DNA of 64,000 nucleotides from NCBI RefSeq assembly GCF_900142075.1, contig NZ_FQZO01000009.1, positions 69,929 through 133,928 of the forward strand, given 5' to 3'. Position 1 is the first letter of the stretch; the number at the start of each line of letters is the position of its first letter. Below the pieces are notes generated by a model, which saw nothing but the letters and a program-made list of their open reading frames with translations, had not been told where the DNA came from and did no database searches. A program made the translations under genes and the position numbers. Shown one piece after another: positions 1 to 8,817 of this stretch. Origin of the DNA: Clostridium amylolyticum. GTDB lineage: Bacteria; Bacillota; Clostridia; Clostridiales; Clostridiaceae.

Positions 1-122
1 ATTTGTCATAATATTTTGCATTTAAGTATAAATGCAATCCTCCCTTCATTTCCATAATTCTATAGCTTTTATTATGAACAACTTACCAGTATTATATTCT
101 AATATTTAGCATATAATAATTA

Positions 123-164
123 TTTAGAAAAAAACTGCTGATAGAAATTTTTCCATCAGCAGTT
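123..164 (-). terminator. Intrinsic terminator after clpX
   Basis: A 10-bp stem (133-142 with 155-164) is followed, reading the minus strand, by a run of T (RC of 121-132). It lies just past the clpX stop codon and should end the clpP-clpX transcript. Bases 1-122 hold no gene I can support; a GGGAGG motif on the minus strand near 40-46 may be the ribosome binding site of a gene whose body lies outside the window. Confidence 0.8.
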
Positions 165-184
165 AAAACTTATTATTTTAATGT

Positions 185-1474
185 TTATGCACTTTCAATG
201 CCTTTTTTCTTTTTTGTTTTCTTAGGCTTTAATTGAGGTCTTTTTTCGCCTTCCGTAGCAATTATTTCAGGCTTTTTAGTAGTAATAGTATCTTTATTCA
301 CTATTATTTTTACTATTTCTTCATTAGATGGAACCTCAAACATAATATCTCTCATTATGTCTTCAATAATAGCTCTTAGCCCTCTAGCGCCAGTGTTTCT
401 CTCTATAGCTTCATCTGCTATAGTTTCTAAAGCTTCTTTAGTAAACTCTAGCTCTACATTTTCTAATTCAAACAATTTTTTATATTGTTTAACTAAAGCA
501 TTTTTGGGTTCGCTTAATATATTTACTAATACATCCCTACCTAAGGATTCTAAGGTTACTACTATAGGAAGTCTGCCAACAAATTCTGGAATTAATCCAT
601 ACTTTAAAAGATCTCCAGGCATTATATCATTTAGTATTTTACCAATATCCTTTTCGTTTTTAGATTGTATTTCTGCTCCAAAACCAATAGTGCTCTTTCT
701 TGTTCTCTTTTCAATTATCTTGTCAATGCCATCAAAAGCTCCACCACAAATAAATAATATATTAGTAGTGTTTATTTGAATAAACTCTTGATGTGGATGC
801 TTTCTTCCGCCTTGTGGTGGCACAGAAGCTGTGGTTCCCTCAAGTATTTTAAGCAATGCTTGCTGTACACCTTCTCCAGAAACATCCCTAGTTATAGATG
901 GATTTTCAGACTTTCTTGCTATCTTATCGATCTCATCTATATATATTATTCCTTTTTCCGCTCTTTCAATATCATAATCAGAATTTTGAATAAGCTTTAA
1001 AAGTATATTTTCCACATCTTCTCCTACATAACCAGCTTCAGTTAATGTAGTAGCATCTGCAATAGCAAAAGGCACGTTTAAAAATTTTGCTAAAGTCTGT
1101 GCTAAAAGTGTCTTACCAGAACCAGTGGGACCTAAAAGTAATATATTACTCTTTTGAAGTTCCACATCTGAATCATCATCGTTAGAGTTGATACGTTTGT
1201 AATGATTATAGACAGCTACTGCTAAAGACTTCTTTGCATTGTCCTGTCCTATGACGTATTGATCTAAATAGTTCTTAATTTCTGAAGGCTTTGGCAGGGT
1301 AGCTGAATCAAATTGTAGTGATTCTTCAAATTCATCTGCTATGATCTCAGAACATAATTCAATACACTCATCACAAATATAAACCCCTGGGCCAGCAATT
1401 AATCTTCTAACTTGATCTTGGTTTTTACCACAAAAGGAACATTTGAGCTGCTTTTTATCGTCATATTTTGCCAT
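185..1474 (-). CDS. clpX: ATP-dependent Clp protease ATP-binding subunit ClpX
   Basis: ClpX is the AAA+ unfoldase that feeds substrates into ClpP in the cytoplasm. The 429-residue protein shows the N-terminal C4 zinc-binding domain (Cys12, Cys15, Cys34, Cys37), Walker A GPTGSGKT at about 115-122, Walker B with DE at about 180-181, an IGF loop (STIGFGAE) that docks on ClpP, and the sensor-2 motif GARGLR. Length is normal for the family. The start is set at the ATG at 1474 because the TGAGGTG ribosome site sits directly upstream; an in-frame GTG nine bases earlier would overlap that site. It lies 33 bases after clpP on the same strand, so the two are very likely cotranscribed. Confidence 0.98.
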   Translation of the reverse strand: MAKYDDKKQLKCSFCGKNQDQVRRLIAGPGVYICDECIELCSEIIADEFEESLQFDSATLPKPSEIKNYLDQYVIGQDNAKKSLAVAVYNHYKRINSNDDDSDVELQKSNILLLGPTGSGKTLLAQTLAKFLNVPFAIADATTLTEAGYVGEDVENILLKLIQNSDYDIERAEKGIIYIDEIDKIARKSENPSITRDVSGEGVQQALLKILEGTTASVPPQGGRKHPHQEFIQINTTNILFICGGAFDGIDKIIEKRTRKSTIGFGAEIQSKNEKDIGKILNDIMPGDLLKYGLIPEFVGRLPIVVTLESLGRDVLVNILSEPKNALVKQYKKLFELENVELEFTKEALETIADEAIERNTGARGLRAIIEDIMRDIMFEVPSNEEIVKIIVNKDTITTKKPEIIATEGEKRPQLKPKKTKKKKGIESA

Positions 1475-1507
1475 TAAATACACCTCACTCAGGGTTTAGA
1501 ATAATAT

Positions 1508-2119
1508 CTATTCAGATTTTTCCTTAGGATTTACCACGGTATTTTTTTCAATTACTTTGTCTATTAAACCATATTCTTTAGCTTCTGCCGCAGTCATGAA
1601 ATAATCTCTTTCAACATCTTTATTTATCTTCTCTAGTGGTACTCCTGTTTTTTCACTTAAAATCTTATTAAGTGTTTCTTTAGTTCTTAAAATTCTTCTT
1701 GCATGGATATCTATATCTGTAGCTTGACCTTGGAAGCCTCCTAGAGGCTGATGAATCATAATTTCACTATTTGGTAAAGCATACCTTTTCCCCTTTGTAC
1801 CTGCTGTCAAAAGGAAAGATCCCATGGAAGCAGCCATGCCGATGCATATAGTGCTTACATCTGGCTTTATATACTGCATGGTATCGTAAATAGCCATACC
1901 TGATGTAATAGATCCACCTGGGCTGTTTATATAAATATAAATATCCTTATCAGGATCCTCGCTTTCTAAGAATAGCAATTGTGATACTACTAAATTAGCA
2001 GTTACGTCATTTATTTCTCCACTGAGCATTATTATTCTATCTTTTAATAATCTAGAGAATATATCATAAGATCTTTCTCCTCTATTAGTTTGCTCAACAA
2101 CTACTGGTACTAAACTCAT
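1508..2119 (-). CDS. clpP: ATP-dependent Clp protease proteolytic subunit ClpP
   Basis: ClpP is the barrel-shaped serine protease that degrades proteins unfolded by ClpX or ClpC. The 203-residue sequence has the full catalytic triad at the textbook positions: Ser98 in GMAASMGS, His123 in MIHQPLGG and Asp172 in VERDYF. The glycine-rich NSPGGSITSG strand forming the oxyanion region is present. An AAGGAGGGAG ribosome site precedes the ATG. It has its own promoter (2197-2225) and heads an operon with clpX, separated from tig by a terminator. Confidence 0.98.
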   Translation of the reverse strand: MSLVPVVVEQTNRGERSYDIFSRLLKDRIIMLSGEINDVTANLVVSQLLFLESEDPDKDIYIYINSPGGSITSGMAIYDTMQYIKPDVSTICIGMAASMGSFLLTAGTKGKRYALPNSEIMIHQPLGGFQGQATDIDIHARRILRTKETLNKILSEKTGVPLEKINKDVERDYFMTAAEAKEYGLIDKVIEKNTVVNPKEKSE

Positions 2120-2196
2120 AAAACTCCCTCCTTAAAATTGAAACAATTAACACCACATGAATTATTCTATATATAAATATAAGTATTTATACTTAA

Positions 2197-2225
2197 ATTA
2201 TATATAAAAAGTTGCATTTTGTTAA
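2197..2225 (-). promoter_or_regulatory. Sigma-A-type promoter of clpP-clpX
   Basis: On the minus strand a TTAACA -35 box is separated by 17 bases from a perfect TATAAT -10 box, about 78 bases before the clpP start codon. No CtsR heptad repeat (GGTCAAA-type) was seen around it. The assignment rests on sequence match only. Confidence 0.7.
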
Positions 2226-2245
2226 TGCTAAATCTCTAAATTAAT

Positions 2246-2278
2246 TGTAAAATAATTGCCAGAAACATTTCTGGCAAT
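2246..2278 (-). terminator. Intrinsic terminator after tig
   Basis: An 11-bp perfect stem (2255-2265 with 2268-2278) is followed on the minus strand by a TATTTTA tract. It separates tig from clpP-clpX, which therefore start from their own promoter. Confidence 0.75.
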
Positions 2279-2294
2279 CACTATGATGAATATA

Positions 2295-3587
2295 TTACTC
2301 TATTATATTAGCATTTTCAACTAGTATTTTTATAGTTTTTTCTGTTACTACATCTAATTTTATCACTTGCTCTTGAGCTTTAAGCAAAAGATCTGCCATT
2401 TTTTCTGGTTCTTTATCACTATATTGCTTAGCAAGCTCTAAAGCTTTAGCTTTTAATTCTTCGTCCTCAGCTTCAATATTTTCTGCTTTTGCTATTTTAT
2501 CTAAAACAAGGTCTGTTTTAACCTTTCTTTCAGCATTTTCTTTCATATAGTCTCTCATTTTTTCTTCAGTATTATTAGTGAATTCATAATATGACTGAAG
2601 ATCTAAACCTTGATATTGTAGTCTTGACTCTAGATCTTTTAACATTGCATCTACTTCTTTAGTTACCATAACTTCTGGTATTTCAACTTTTGCATTGTCC
2701 ACTACTGTATTTATAAGGTTTTCTTCGAATTCTCTCTTTGCTCTTAAATCATTGGATTCACTTATTTTACTTCTAATATCATTTTTTAATTCTTCTAACG
2801 TATCAAACTCAGAAACTTCTTGAGCAAATTCATCATCTAATGCTGGAAGCTCTTTAACTTTTATCTCTTTTACAGTAACTTCAAAAGTGGCAGGTTTTCC
2901 GTTTAGGTCTTCTTTTCCATAATTTTCAGGGAAAGAAACGGAGATATTTTTCATTTCATTTACTTTTACGCCAACTAATTGATCTTCAAAATCACCAATA
3001 AATGTTCCTGAACCTATTTCTAGTGGATAATCTTTTCCTTCTCCACCTTCAAATGCAACTCCATCTATAAATCCTTTAAAGTCTATAACAGCAATATTTC
3101 CTTTTTCTACTGAGCCTTCAGACTTAACTTCTACTCTTGCATTTTTTTCACTCATAGCATTTAATTGTTTTTCAACATCTTCTTCTGATACTTCATAAGC
3201 TACTTTTTTCACTTCTACGTTTTTGTATTCACCTAATTCAACTTCTGGTACTACTACTACTTTAGCCTTGTAGATAAAATCTTTTCCTTCTTCTACTTCT
3301 ACTATATCAATTTGTGGATAATCTACAGGTTTAACTGAACTTTCATCTAGTGCTTTAGGATATGTTTCTTCTATAGCAAAATTAATGGCATCTTCATAAA
3401 GTACTCCTATACCATAATATTGCTTTACCATATTCATTGGAACTTTACCTTTTCTAAATCCTGGCACATTAAAATTTCTTGCATTTTTATTATATGATTT
3501 TTTTAATGCTTCACCAAATTTTTGTGCTTCCACTGTTATTTCTAATTCAACAACATTTGTCTCTATTTTTTGCATTTTTACGTTCAT
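2295..3587 (-). CDS. tig: Trigger factor, ribosome-associated chaperone
   Basis: Trigger factor binds near the ribosomal exit tunnel and helps nascent chains fold; it also has a peptidyl-prolyl isomerase domain. The 430-residue protein shows the ribosome-docking motif GFRKGK (residues 43-48), a central FKBP-like domain with IDFKGFIDG and an IGSGTFIGDFE strand (about 165-245), and a helical C-terminal domain. The length fits the family. AGGAGG lies nine bases before the ATG. Gene order tig-clpP-clpX is the common bacterial arrangement and links folding with proteolysis. Confidence 0.97.
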   Translation of the reverse strand: MNVKMQKIETNVVELEITVEAQKFGEALKKSYNKNARNFNVPGFRKGKVPMNMVKQYYGIGVLYEDAINFAIEETYPKALDESSVKPVDYPQIDIVEVEEGKDFIYKAKVVVVPEVELGEYKNVEVKKVAYEVSEEDVEKQLNAMSEKNARVEVKSEGSVEKGNIAVIDFKGFIDGVAFEGGEGKDYPLEIGSGTFIGDFEDQLVGVKVNEMKNISVSFPENYGKEDLNGKPATFEVTVKEIKVKELPALDDEFAQEVSEFDTLEELKNDIRSKISESNDLRAKREFEENLINTVVDNAKVEIPEVMVTKEVDAMLKDLESRLQYQGLDLQSYYEFTNNTEEKMRDYMKENAERKVKTDLVLDKIAKAENIEAEDEELKAKALELAKQYSDKEPEKMADLLLKAQEQVIKLDVVTEKTIKILVENANIIE

Positions 3588-3645
3588 TATAAGACTCCTC
3601 CTAAATCCGTTAAGTTAATAAGCAATAAAATTTACTAACTACGTT

Positions 3646-3675
3646 ATTATATCACAATACTTGATTTATTTTCAA
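3646..3675 (-). promoter_or_regulatory. Sigma-A-type promoter of tig
   Basis: Minus strand: TTGAAA, an 18-base spacer and TATAAT preceded by TGA, about 60 bases before the tig start codon. Confidence 0.7.
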
Positions 3676-3728
3676 ATATTATTAAACTTATTTTATTTTA
3701 TAGAAGATTATTGTTAATTTTTACTCCA

Positions 3729-4535
3729 CTAAAGCACTTTTCCATCCGGGCTTATGGTCTTTTTAGCACCATCCACGGTAACTTCTAAACCTTTATCAGT
3801 GATATTGCCAAATATTATCTCCTTACCGCTGATATTTTTTATATAGGTATGAGTATTGGTCTTACTATCTACCATCCAAATATATTTATCTGTTTTAAAC
3901 CAAGGCATTAAGCTTATATAAGCTATGTTATCCTCACTAATATACTTTGGAGTTCCATGCCATATAAATTGAGGATTCTTAGAAAGTGTCTTATCTTTAT
4001 ATATCTTAGACTTATTTTTGGTGGTGTAAAATTTGTAAGTTAAATCTTTAACTGAGTTATCCACAGATAGTTCAAGCATATCTTGAGTAGTTCCATCTAA
4101 TATTATCATCTTTCTTCCCGATGGGCTTATATCAAAAGAGGCTTTATCATTTCCAGTTAAAAATTTAAATTTAATGATAGAATCACTCTGCTCATACACA
4201 GCTCTAGCATTGGTTCCATCTGGAAGCTTTATTTCAAAATACTTCTCTTCAACCTTCTCTTCAACTTTCTTTTCACTTTCATTATCTTTGTCTTTATTGC
4301 TAGATAAAGAGCTCTTATTTTCATTATTCTCTGTTACCGTAGTATTCTGATTATCCTTATATTTTGCTTGTAACTCTTTATATAATTGACTTTCAGTAAA
4401 GAATTTAGAAACAGGACTCCAGTATAATAAACTAAAGGATGCAATTACTATGAGAAGAACTAGGAAAGCTATTCTCTTTCTTCTTTGTTTTTTTCTTCTT
4501 TCGTATTCCTTACTAAAAATACTAGGCTTACCCAC
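3729..4535 (-). CDS. Single-pass membrane protein of unknown function
   Basis: I do not recognise the family. The 268-residue protein starts with a very basic stretch (ERRKKQRRKR), then one hydrophobic segment at about 23-41, so it is probably anchored with its C-terminus outside. A charged linker rich in Lys, Glu, Asn and Ser (about 60-95) leads into a beta-rich domain of roughly 170 residues, with repeated short strands such as ISPSGRKMIILDG and FIWHGTPKYISEDNIAYISL that resemble propeller or lipoprotein-type beta repeats. Translation likely starts at GTG, which has AGGAGGG seven bases upstream. It is monocistronic between tig and a repeat element. Confidence 0.8.
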   Translation of the reverse strand: MGKPSIFSKEYERRKKQRRKRIAFLVLLIVIASFSLLYWSPVSKFFTESQLYKELQAKYKDNQNTTVTENNENKSSLSSNKDKDNESEKKVEEKVEEKYFEIKLPDGTNARAVYEQSDSIIKFKFLTGNDKASFDISPSGRKMIILDGTTQDMLELSVDNSVKDLTYKFYTTKNKSKIYKDKTLSKNPQFIWHGTPKYISEDNIAYISLMPWFKTDKYIWMVDSKTNTHTYIKNISGKEIIFGNITDKGLEVTVDGAKKTISPDGKVL

Positions 4536-4674
4536 GTTATATCCCTCCTAGCTTTAAATTTTGCACTATTATATATTATAACGTAAAGTTATATGATTTA
4601 GTAACTATTTTTGCAAATATATTATTACTAAATTTATTTAAGCAAAGTACACGCAATAAAGTACATACAATAAA

Positions 4675-4817
4675 GTGATTCTTAGCTTCATATGAAGTTT
4701 GCTTAAAAGGAATACGCCTCCATCTGAAGCTTAGAAGAACTTATCCATGAGCTTAGCGCTCATTATTCCGCCATTTGAAGAAGTGAGGGGATTAGGAGCG
4801 CTAAGCTCATGGATAAA
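4675..4817. repeat. 143-nt structured intergenic repeat, copy A
   Basis: This stretch aligns along its whole length with 10642-10784 (copy B, also 143 nt). It contains two large inverted repeats: TTCT-T-AGCTTCA (4679-4690) against TGAAGCT-T-AGAA (4724-4735, one T-T mismatch), and a perfect 21-bp stem formed by 4741-4761 and 4796-4816, which encloses a 34-nt loop. No ORF spans it. It could be a structured RNA or a non-autonomous mobile repeat. It fills most of the gap 4536-4828. Confidence 0.7.
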
Positions 4818-4828
4818 ATACCACCTAA

Positions 4829-5002
4829 TTAATTTTCAGATGGTAATTTAAGCTTAATAGTACCGTCCTTTCCCAGACTATTATTTTGCTTTTTGCAGCA
4901 TCCTCCTCCATTACCACAACACTTACCTTTTTCACGATATATATTATCAGAATAATCTTCATATTCCGGCGTATCCTTGAGCAAAGACTTTTCATTATAC
5001 AT
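4829..5002 (-). CDS. Small cysteine-rich protein
   Basis: This short ORF of 57 residues (from ATG at 5002; a GTG three codons earlier is too close to the AAGGAT ribosome site) carries two double-cysteine motifs in GKCCGNGGGCCKK, a pattern suited to binding a metal or an Fe-S cluster. The remainder is polar, with acidic residues at the front and a short KLKLPSEN tail. No signal peptide or membrane segment is visible. I do not recognise a family. Its 3' end abuts repeat copy A. Confidence 0.65.
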   Translation of the reverse strand: MYNEKSLLKDTPEYEDYSDNIYREKGKCCGNGGGCCKKQNNSLGKDGTIKLKLPSEN

Positions 5003-5066
5003 TTTTATCACATCCTTAACCCTAATTTACCATAGAGTAAATTTCAACACAATATTTTTTAAAAAA

Positions 5067-5114
5067 TAACCCATGTAAAAACATCATCTAAATTCTATGC
5101 ATTTACATGGGTAT
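5067..5114 (-). terminator. Intrinsic terminator after the M23 peptidase gene
   Basis: An 11-bp perfect stem (5069-5079 with 5102-5112) is followed on the minus strand by TTATTTTTT. It directly follows the stop codon of the M23 peptidase gene. Confidence 0.75.
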
Positions 5115-5122
5115 TTATACTT

Positions 5123-6442
5123 TTATTTTATATAATTTAATGGGTTTACTGCATCTCCGTTTATTCTTACCTCAAAATGAAGGTGATCTCCTGTTCCTAC
5201 TCCGGTATTTCCTACAGTAGCAATAACTTGTCCCTGATTAACTGATTGATTTCTTGATACCAACAAGGAATTGCAATGTGCATATAAAGTTTGATACCCA
5301 TTGCCATGATTAACTATAACTACATTTCCGTATCCACTCATTACCCCTGCAAAATCTACTACCCCAGACTTAGAGGCTTTAATGGGTGTGCCTTTTGGAG
5401 AAGCTAAATCTATACCTTTATGCATTCTCATTTCATTATAAACAGGGTGCATTCTCATACCAAAGGGTGAGGTTAATATTCCATTAGTAGGACGTATAAA
5501 TCCACTATTTTTATCAGGGGAAGTGGGTTTTTCTATAGGTGGTTTCTCCTTATTAGCATTCTCCTCTTTTTCCCTTTTTTCATTTAATTCATTTATGAAT
5601 TTATCCATCTGCTTTTGAAGCTCATCATTAATATTATCTAAAGAAGAAATTTCTTTTTGAAGTTTCTTTTCTTCATTGTTTAATGAATTGTACTTAGATT
5701 GTTTCTCATTTTCTATTGTTTTAAGCTCCTTGGCTTTAACATCTAAAACTTTCTTCTCATTTAATAAATCCAATTTAGTAGCTTGTACACTATTTTGCTC
5801 CATGGAAACCTGAGATTTTTGTGCATTTAAATCCTCTACTTTTTTACTCAGGAGTTCCTTATCTTTATCTAACTCTAGCTGTATACTTTTTACTTTATTA
5901 ATTAAAGACATATCCGTTTCTACTATTCTGCTAATAGTGGCTGCTCTTGAAATAAGATCTCCTAAGTTTTTGCTATTCAAAAGTATAAGTAAAAATTCAT
6001 CATAAGGATTATTTTTATACATACTTCTTAATCTTTTACCTAAGAGCTCTTCTTTACTCTTTTTTTCAGCTTCTTTTTCTTCGATATTCTTTTTAATTTC
6101 ATTTATTTTATTTTCTGTGGTATTAATATTATCTTGAATGACGTCTATCTTATTTTGCATTTCGTTAATTTTAGACTGAATCTGATTTATTTTTGTTTCT
6201 GAAGCTGCAATTTGCGAAGCTTTTTCTTCCAACTCATTATTAACTATATCTATTTCACTTTTTACTGCATTTTTATTATTATTAACCTCATTCTTTTGCC
6301 CTTCCAGCTGCTTCATCTTCTCTTTATTCTGCTCAATGTTTTTTTGCTTGTCCTCTATGTAATCTGGCGCAGCTTGTACCACGCTTATCTGTGTGCATAA
6401 TATAATTGATGCTACCATTATGGATAAATATTTTTTACTCAT
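5123..6442 (-). CDS. Secreted murein hydrolase activator / M23 peptidase with N-terminal coiled coil (PcsB/EnvC-like)
   Basis: Probably acts at the cell wall in septum splitting or peptidoglycan remodelling. A signal peptide occupies about residues 1-25 (cleavage near VQAAPDY). Residues 30-300 are a long Lys/Glu/Asn-rich coiled coil, as in PcsB, EnvC and CwlO-type proteins. After a Pro-rich linker (KPPIEKPTSP) the last 125 residues form an M23 LytM domain with the metal ligands in HKGIDL and HLHFEV and the strand NVVIVNHGNGYQTLYAH. The domain looks complete, so either endopeptidase activity or activation of another hydrolase is possible. AAGGGG lies before the ATG. It is flanked by its own terminator and by repeat R1 upstream. 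Confidence 0.9.
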   Translation of the reverse strand: MSKKYLSIMVASIILCTQISVVQAAPDYIEDKQKNIEQNKEKMKQLEGQKNEVNNNKNAVKSEIDIVNNELEEKASQIAASETKINQIQSKINEMQNKIDVIQDNINTTENKINEIKKNIEEKEAEKKSKEELLGKRLRSMYKNNPYDEFLLILLNSKNLGDLISRAATISRIVETDMSLINKVKSIQLELDKDKELLSKKVEDLNAQKSQVSMEQNSVQATKLDLLNEKKVLDVKAKELKTIENEKQSKYNSLNNEEKKLQKEISSLDNINDELQKQMDKFINELNEKREKEENANKEKPPIEKPTSPDKNSGFIRPTNGILTSPFGMRMHPVYNEMRMHKGIDLASPKGTPIKASKSGVVDFAGVMSGYGNVVIVNHGNGYQTLYAHCNSLLVSRNQSVNQGQVIATVGNTGVGTGDHLHFEVRINGDAVNPLNYIK

Positions 6443-6537
6443 AATATATTTCCCCTTATTTTAAACTTTTTATGGCATAATCACCCAACTCCATTATACT
6501 ATAAATTTGTCGTAAAATATAAAAAATTTGTAAAAAA

Positions 6538-6760
6538 ATTGAGAATTTAAAATTGAGAATTTAAAATGAAGGAAGAAACTCACAGAGTTTCTTTGAATAT
6601 ATAAAAAAAGAAACTCCGCCAAGAGTTTCCTTTTTGATGCTTATAAAAAAACTTCTGTGGAGTTTTTTTATATATTAAATTTAAAATTTCAACAGGAATT
6701 TTTTCCTTCATTCAATTCTAAATTGTGAATTTTAAATTGATGAAGAATTTTAAATTTCTG
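6538..6760. repeat. AT-rich inverted-repeat element R1
   Basis: The left end (AATTGAGAATTTAAAATGAAGGA-like, duplicated) is mirrored at the right end (TTCATTCAATTCTAAATT). Inside lie hairpins AAACTC-acaGAGTTT and GAAACTC-cgccaa-GAGTTTC (6610-6629), the latter followed by T-rich sequence. It is one of six related elements in the window and occupies most of the gap 6443-6762. It probably terminates transcription from the upstream DUF4349 gene. Confidence 0.7.
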
Positions 6761-6762
6761 AA

Positions 6763-7662
6763 TTACTTTTTGCTCTTCTTCCTATATACCTTATAAACGA
6801 TAAACCCTATTGGTATTATGATTACTAAATATGGTATTAATCCTATTATAAATAGGTATAGTCCTTGTAGTATTGTTCCTAGAGAATTTAGGGATTGTTT
6901 AAATACAAGAGCTGTTTTTTGCCATATGGATTTTGGCATACCTTCTACTTTGGTTATTTGGGATACTTCTATGACTTCTATATTTACGGTGGTGAGTTCT
7001 ACTAAATTATCCATTTTCTTTAGGCTGCCAGTTAAGTTTTCTATTTCATACCTTATATTTGAAAGTTCTTTTTCCAGTTGAAGTACATCTTCAAGTTTTG
7101 TAGCTTTTTTTAATAACTCTAGCACCCTTTCTTCTCTAACATTTAGGGTTTTAAGCCTAGCTTCTGTATCGATATATTGACTTGTTATGTCTTCTCCATT
7201 TACTTGCTTTTGAAGTATATTACTTATGGTGGATATTTTGTTTAAAAATTCATCAAAGTTCTTTTTTGGAACCCTTATGGTAAAATGTGCTCTTCTACTT
7301 TGAAAATTGGTATTACCATATCCTTTTCCCATAAGGTCAGAATTTTCAATGTATCCTCCCATAGTTTCAGATAAGTTAGCTATTCCATTTAAAGTTTCAT
7401 CATAGCCCACGGTTTCCACTGTAAGACTTGCTCTTTTGATAACTTTTCTTGCACTATCCTGTAAAGGCTTTTCTTTAGAATTCTCAGCATTTTTATTTTC
7501 TGTAGAAGCTACAGAACCGTCTTTAATACTAAGTTCTTGTTTTGACTTATCCATGGAACTATTTTTTGCTGCTCCAGGGGAAGCGTCTGATTTTTTACTA
7601 CAAGCGGAGAAAATAAATAATAGAAACAATAAAGATGCAACAATCCTAATCTTTTTATTCAT
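6763..7662 (-). CDS. DUF4349-family lipoprotein with C-terminal membrane anchor
   Basis: The N-terminus has a lipoprotein signal ending in FSAC, with Cys at about residue 21, so the mature protein should be lipid-linked outside the membrane. A Ser/Lys/Asn-rich linker leads to the DUF4349 core (about 75-255), recognised from RKVIKRASLTVETV, the RIPKKNFDEFL-like strand and the paired helices around EERVLELLKKA and EDVLQLEKELS. A hydrophobic segment (about 265-290) and the basic tail YRKKSKK form a second anchor. Function of the family is unknown. GAGGAGTG precedes the ATG. Confidence 0.85.
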   Translation of the reverse strand: MNKKIRIVASLLFLLFIFSACSKKSDASPGAAKNSSMDKSKQELSIKDGSVASTENKNAENSKEKPLQDSARKVIKRASLTVETVGYDETLNGIANLSETMGGYIENSDLMGKGYGNTNFQSRRAHFTIRVPKKNFDEFLNKISTISNILQKQVNGEDITSQYIDTEARLKTLNVREERVLELLKKATKLEDVLQLEKELSNIRYEIENLTGSLKKMDNLVELTTVNIEVIEVSQITKVEGMPKSIWQKTALVFKQSLNSLGTILQGLYLFIIGLIPYLVIIIPIGFIVYKVYRKKSKK

Positions 7663-7738
7663 TTAATACACTCCTCATATTTCCTCTTTAAAATGTATAC
7701 GATTTCTTGACACAAAAGATTACCTTACATATAAAATA

Positions 7739-7767
7739 AAAAAAGCCAGCATAAAGCTGACTTTTAA
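7739..7767 (-). terminator. Intrinsic terminator after murQ
   Basis: On the minus strand a stem of AAAG-CAGC type (one mismatch) closes on a 5-base loop and is followed by seven T residues. It lies ten bases past the murQ stop. Confidence 0.75.
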
Positions 7768-7776
7768 AATGTATCA

Positions 7777-8685
7777 TTACTTAATTTGTTCTAAGGCTTT
7801 GGCTATATATCCTTTATTTTCATTTAATATCTTATTAGCTTTTTCTTTGTTTAAACCGCTTTCTAACATAAATATAGCTAACTTAACATTGTAATCTGTT
7901 TCTTTTAGTATCTCTTCAGCTTTGTTTTCATCTATGTCAGTGGCTAACATCACAATCCTTTTTGCTCTAACTCTTAGCTTCTCGTTAGAAGGCTGAACAT
8001 CCACCATAAGATTACCATAAACTTTACCAAGCTTAATCATAGCTCCTGTAGATAGCATATTTAACACTAGCTTTTGCGCTGTACCAGATTTCATTCTTGT
8101 AGATCCCATTACCACCTCTGGACCTACCACTACTGATATTGGGCAATGTGCTATCTTTGCCATTTCACTTTCATCATTCATGGTAACGCATAAAACTGCT
8201 GCACCTATTTCTTTTGCATATTCCATGCCTCCAATTACATAAGGAGTCCTTCCGGAGGCTGCAATGCCACAAACCACATCATTTTCTGTTAGGTTCTTTG
8301 CTTTAAGATCATTTTTCCCTAGTTCCTTGTCATCTTCTGCGCCTTCTACAGCTTTAAATATAGCTGTGTGACCTCCAGCAATAAGGCCTTGAACAAGCTC
8401 AAAATCAACCCCATATGTAGGTGGACATTCAGAGGCATCTAAAATACCTAGTCTTCCACTGGTACCAGCCCCCATATATATTAGTCGTCCACCTTTTAAA
8501 AGCCTTTCCGCAATAATATCTATTCCTTTAGCTATATCTTCTTTAACATTACCTACAGCCTCAGCAACCTTTTTATCTTCTTCATTAATTATTCTAACCA
8601 TTTCCAAGGTACTTACACTATCTATATTCATAGTATTAGGGTTTCTTCCCTCTGTAGTCATTTTTGATAATCTTTCAATATTCAT
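7777..8685 (-). CDS. murQ: N-acetylmuramic acid 6-phosphate etherase
   Basis: MurQ cleaves the lactyl ether of MurNAc-6-phosphate to GlcNAc-6-phosphate and D-lactate during cell-wall recycling. The 302-residue protein has the SIS-domain signature GAGTSGRLGILDASECPPTYG and the conserved Glu in it, a GAEDD loop, GIAASGRTPYV and the MGSTRMKSGTAQK helix, with a small C-terminal UBA-like region. The start is the ATG at 8685, five bases after GGAGG; an upstream in-frame GTG would overlap that site. No adjacent MurNAc transporter (MurP) or kinase is present, so the substrate must be supplied by genes elsewhere. Confidence 0.95.
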   Translation of the reverse strand: MNIERLSKMTTEGRNPNTMNIDSVSTLEMVRIINEEDKKVAEAVGNVKEDIAKGIDIIAERLLKGGRLIYMGAGTSGRLGILDASECPPTYGVDFELVQGLIAGGHTAIFKAVEGAEDDKELGKNDLKAKNLTENDVVCGIAASGRTPYVIGGMEYAKEIGAAVLCVTMNDESEMAKIAHCPISVVVGPEVVMGSTRMKSGTAQKLVLNMLSTGAMIKLGKVYGNLMVDVQPSNEKLRVRAKRIVMLATDIDENKAEEILKETDYNVKLAIFMLESGLNKEKANKILNENKGYIAKALEQIK

Positions 8686-8817
8686 AAAAACCTCCATATT
8701 TACCACTTTATTTTTGTTTTAATATTATATACTAGAAAATTTAAATTTACCAGTATATATACTAATAATTATTATAGGGCAAATACGTTTTTTTTTAAAG
8801 TAAATTACTTAATTTAT

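Noticed and set aside
1..46. Start of a minus-strand gene (such as lon) at the left edge
   Set aside because: A GGGAGG motif is present, but no ATG, GTG or TTG has suitable spacing within the 40 bases that remain, so a gene start cannot be supported.
2120..2200. CtsR operator before clpP
   Set aside because: No heptad direct repeat of the GGTCAAA type was visible near the promoter.
4675..4817. CRISPR repeat or insertion sequence
   Set aside because: There are only two widely separated copies, no spacers and no transposase ORF.
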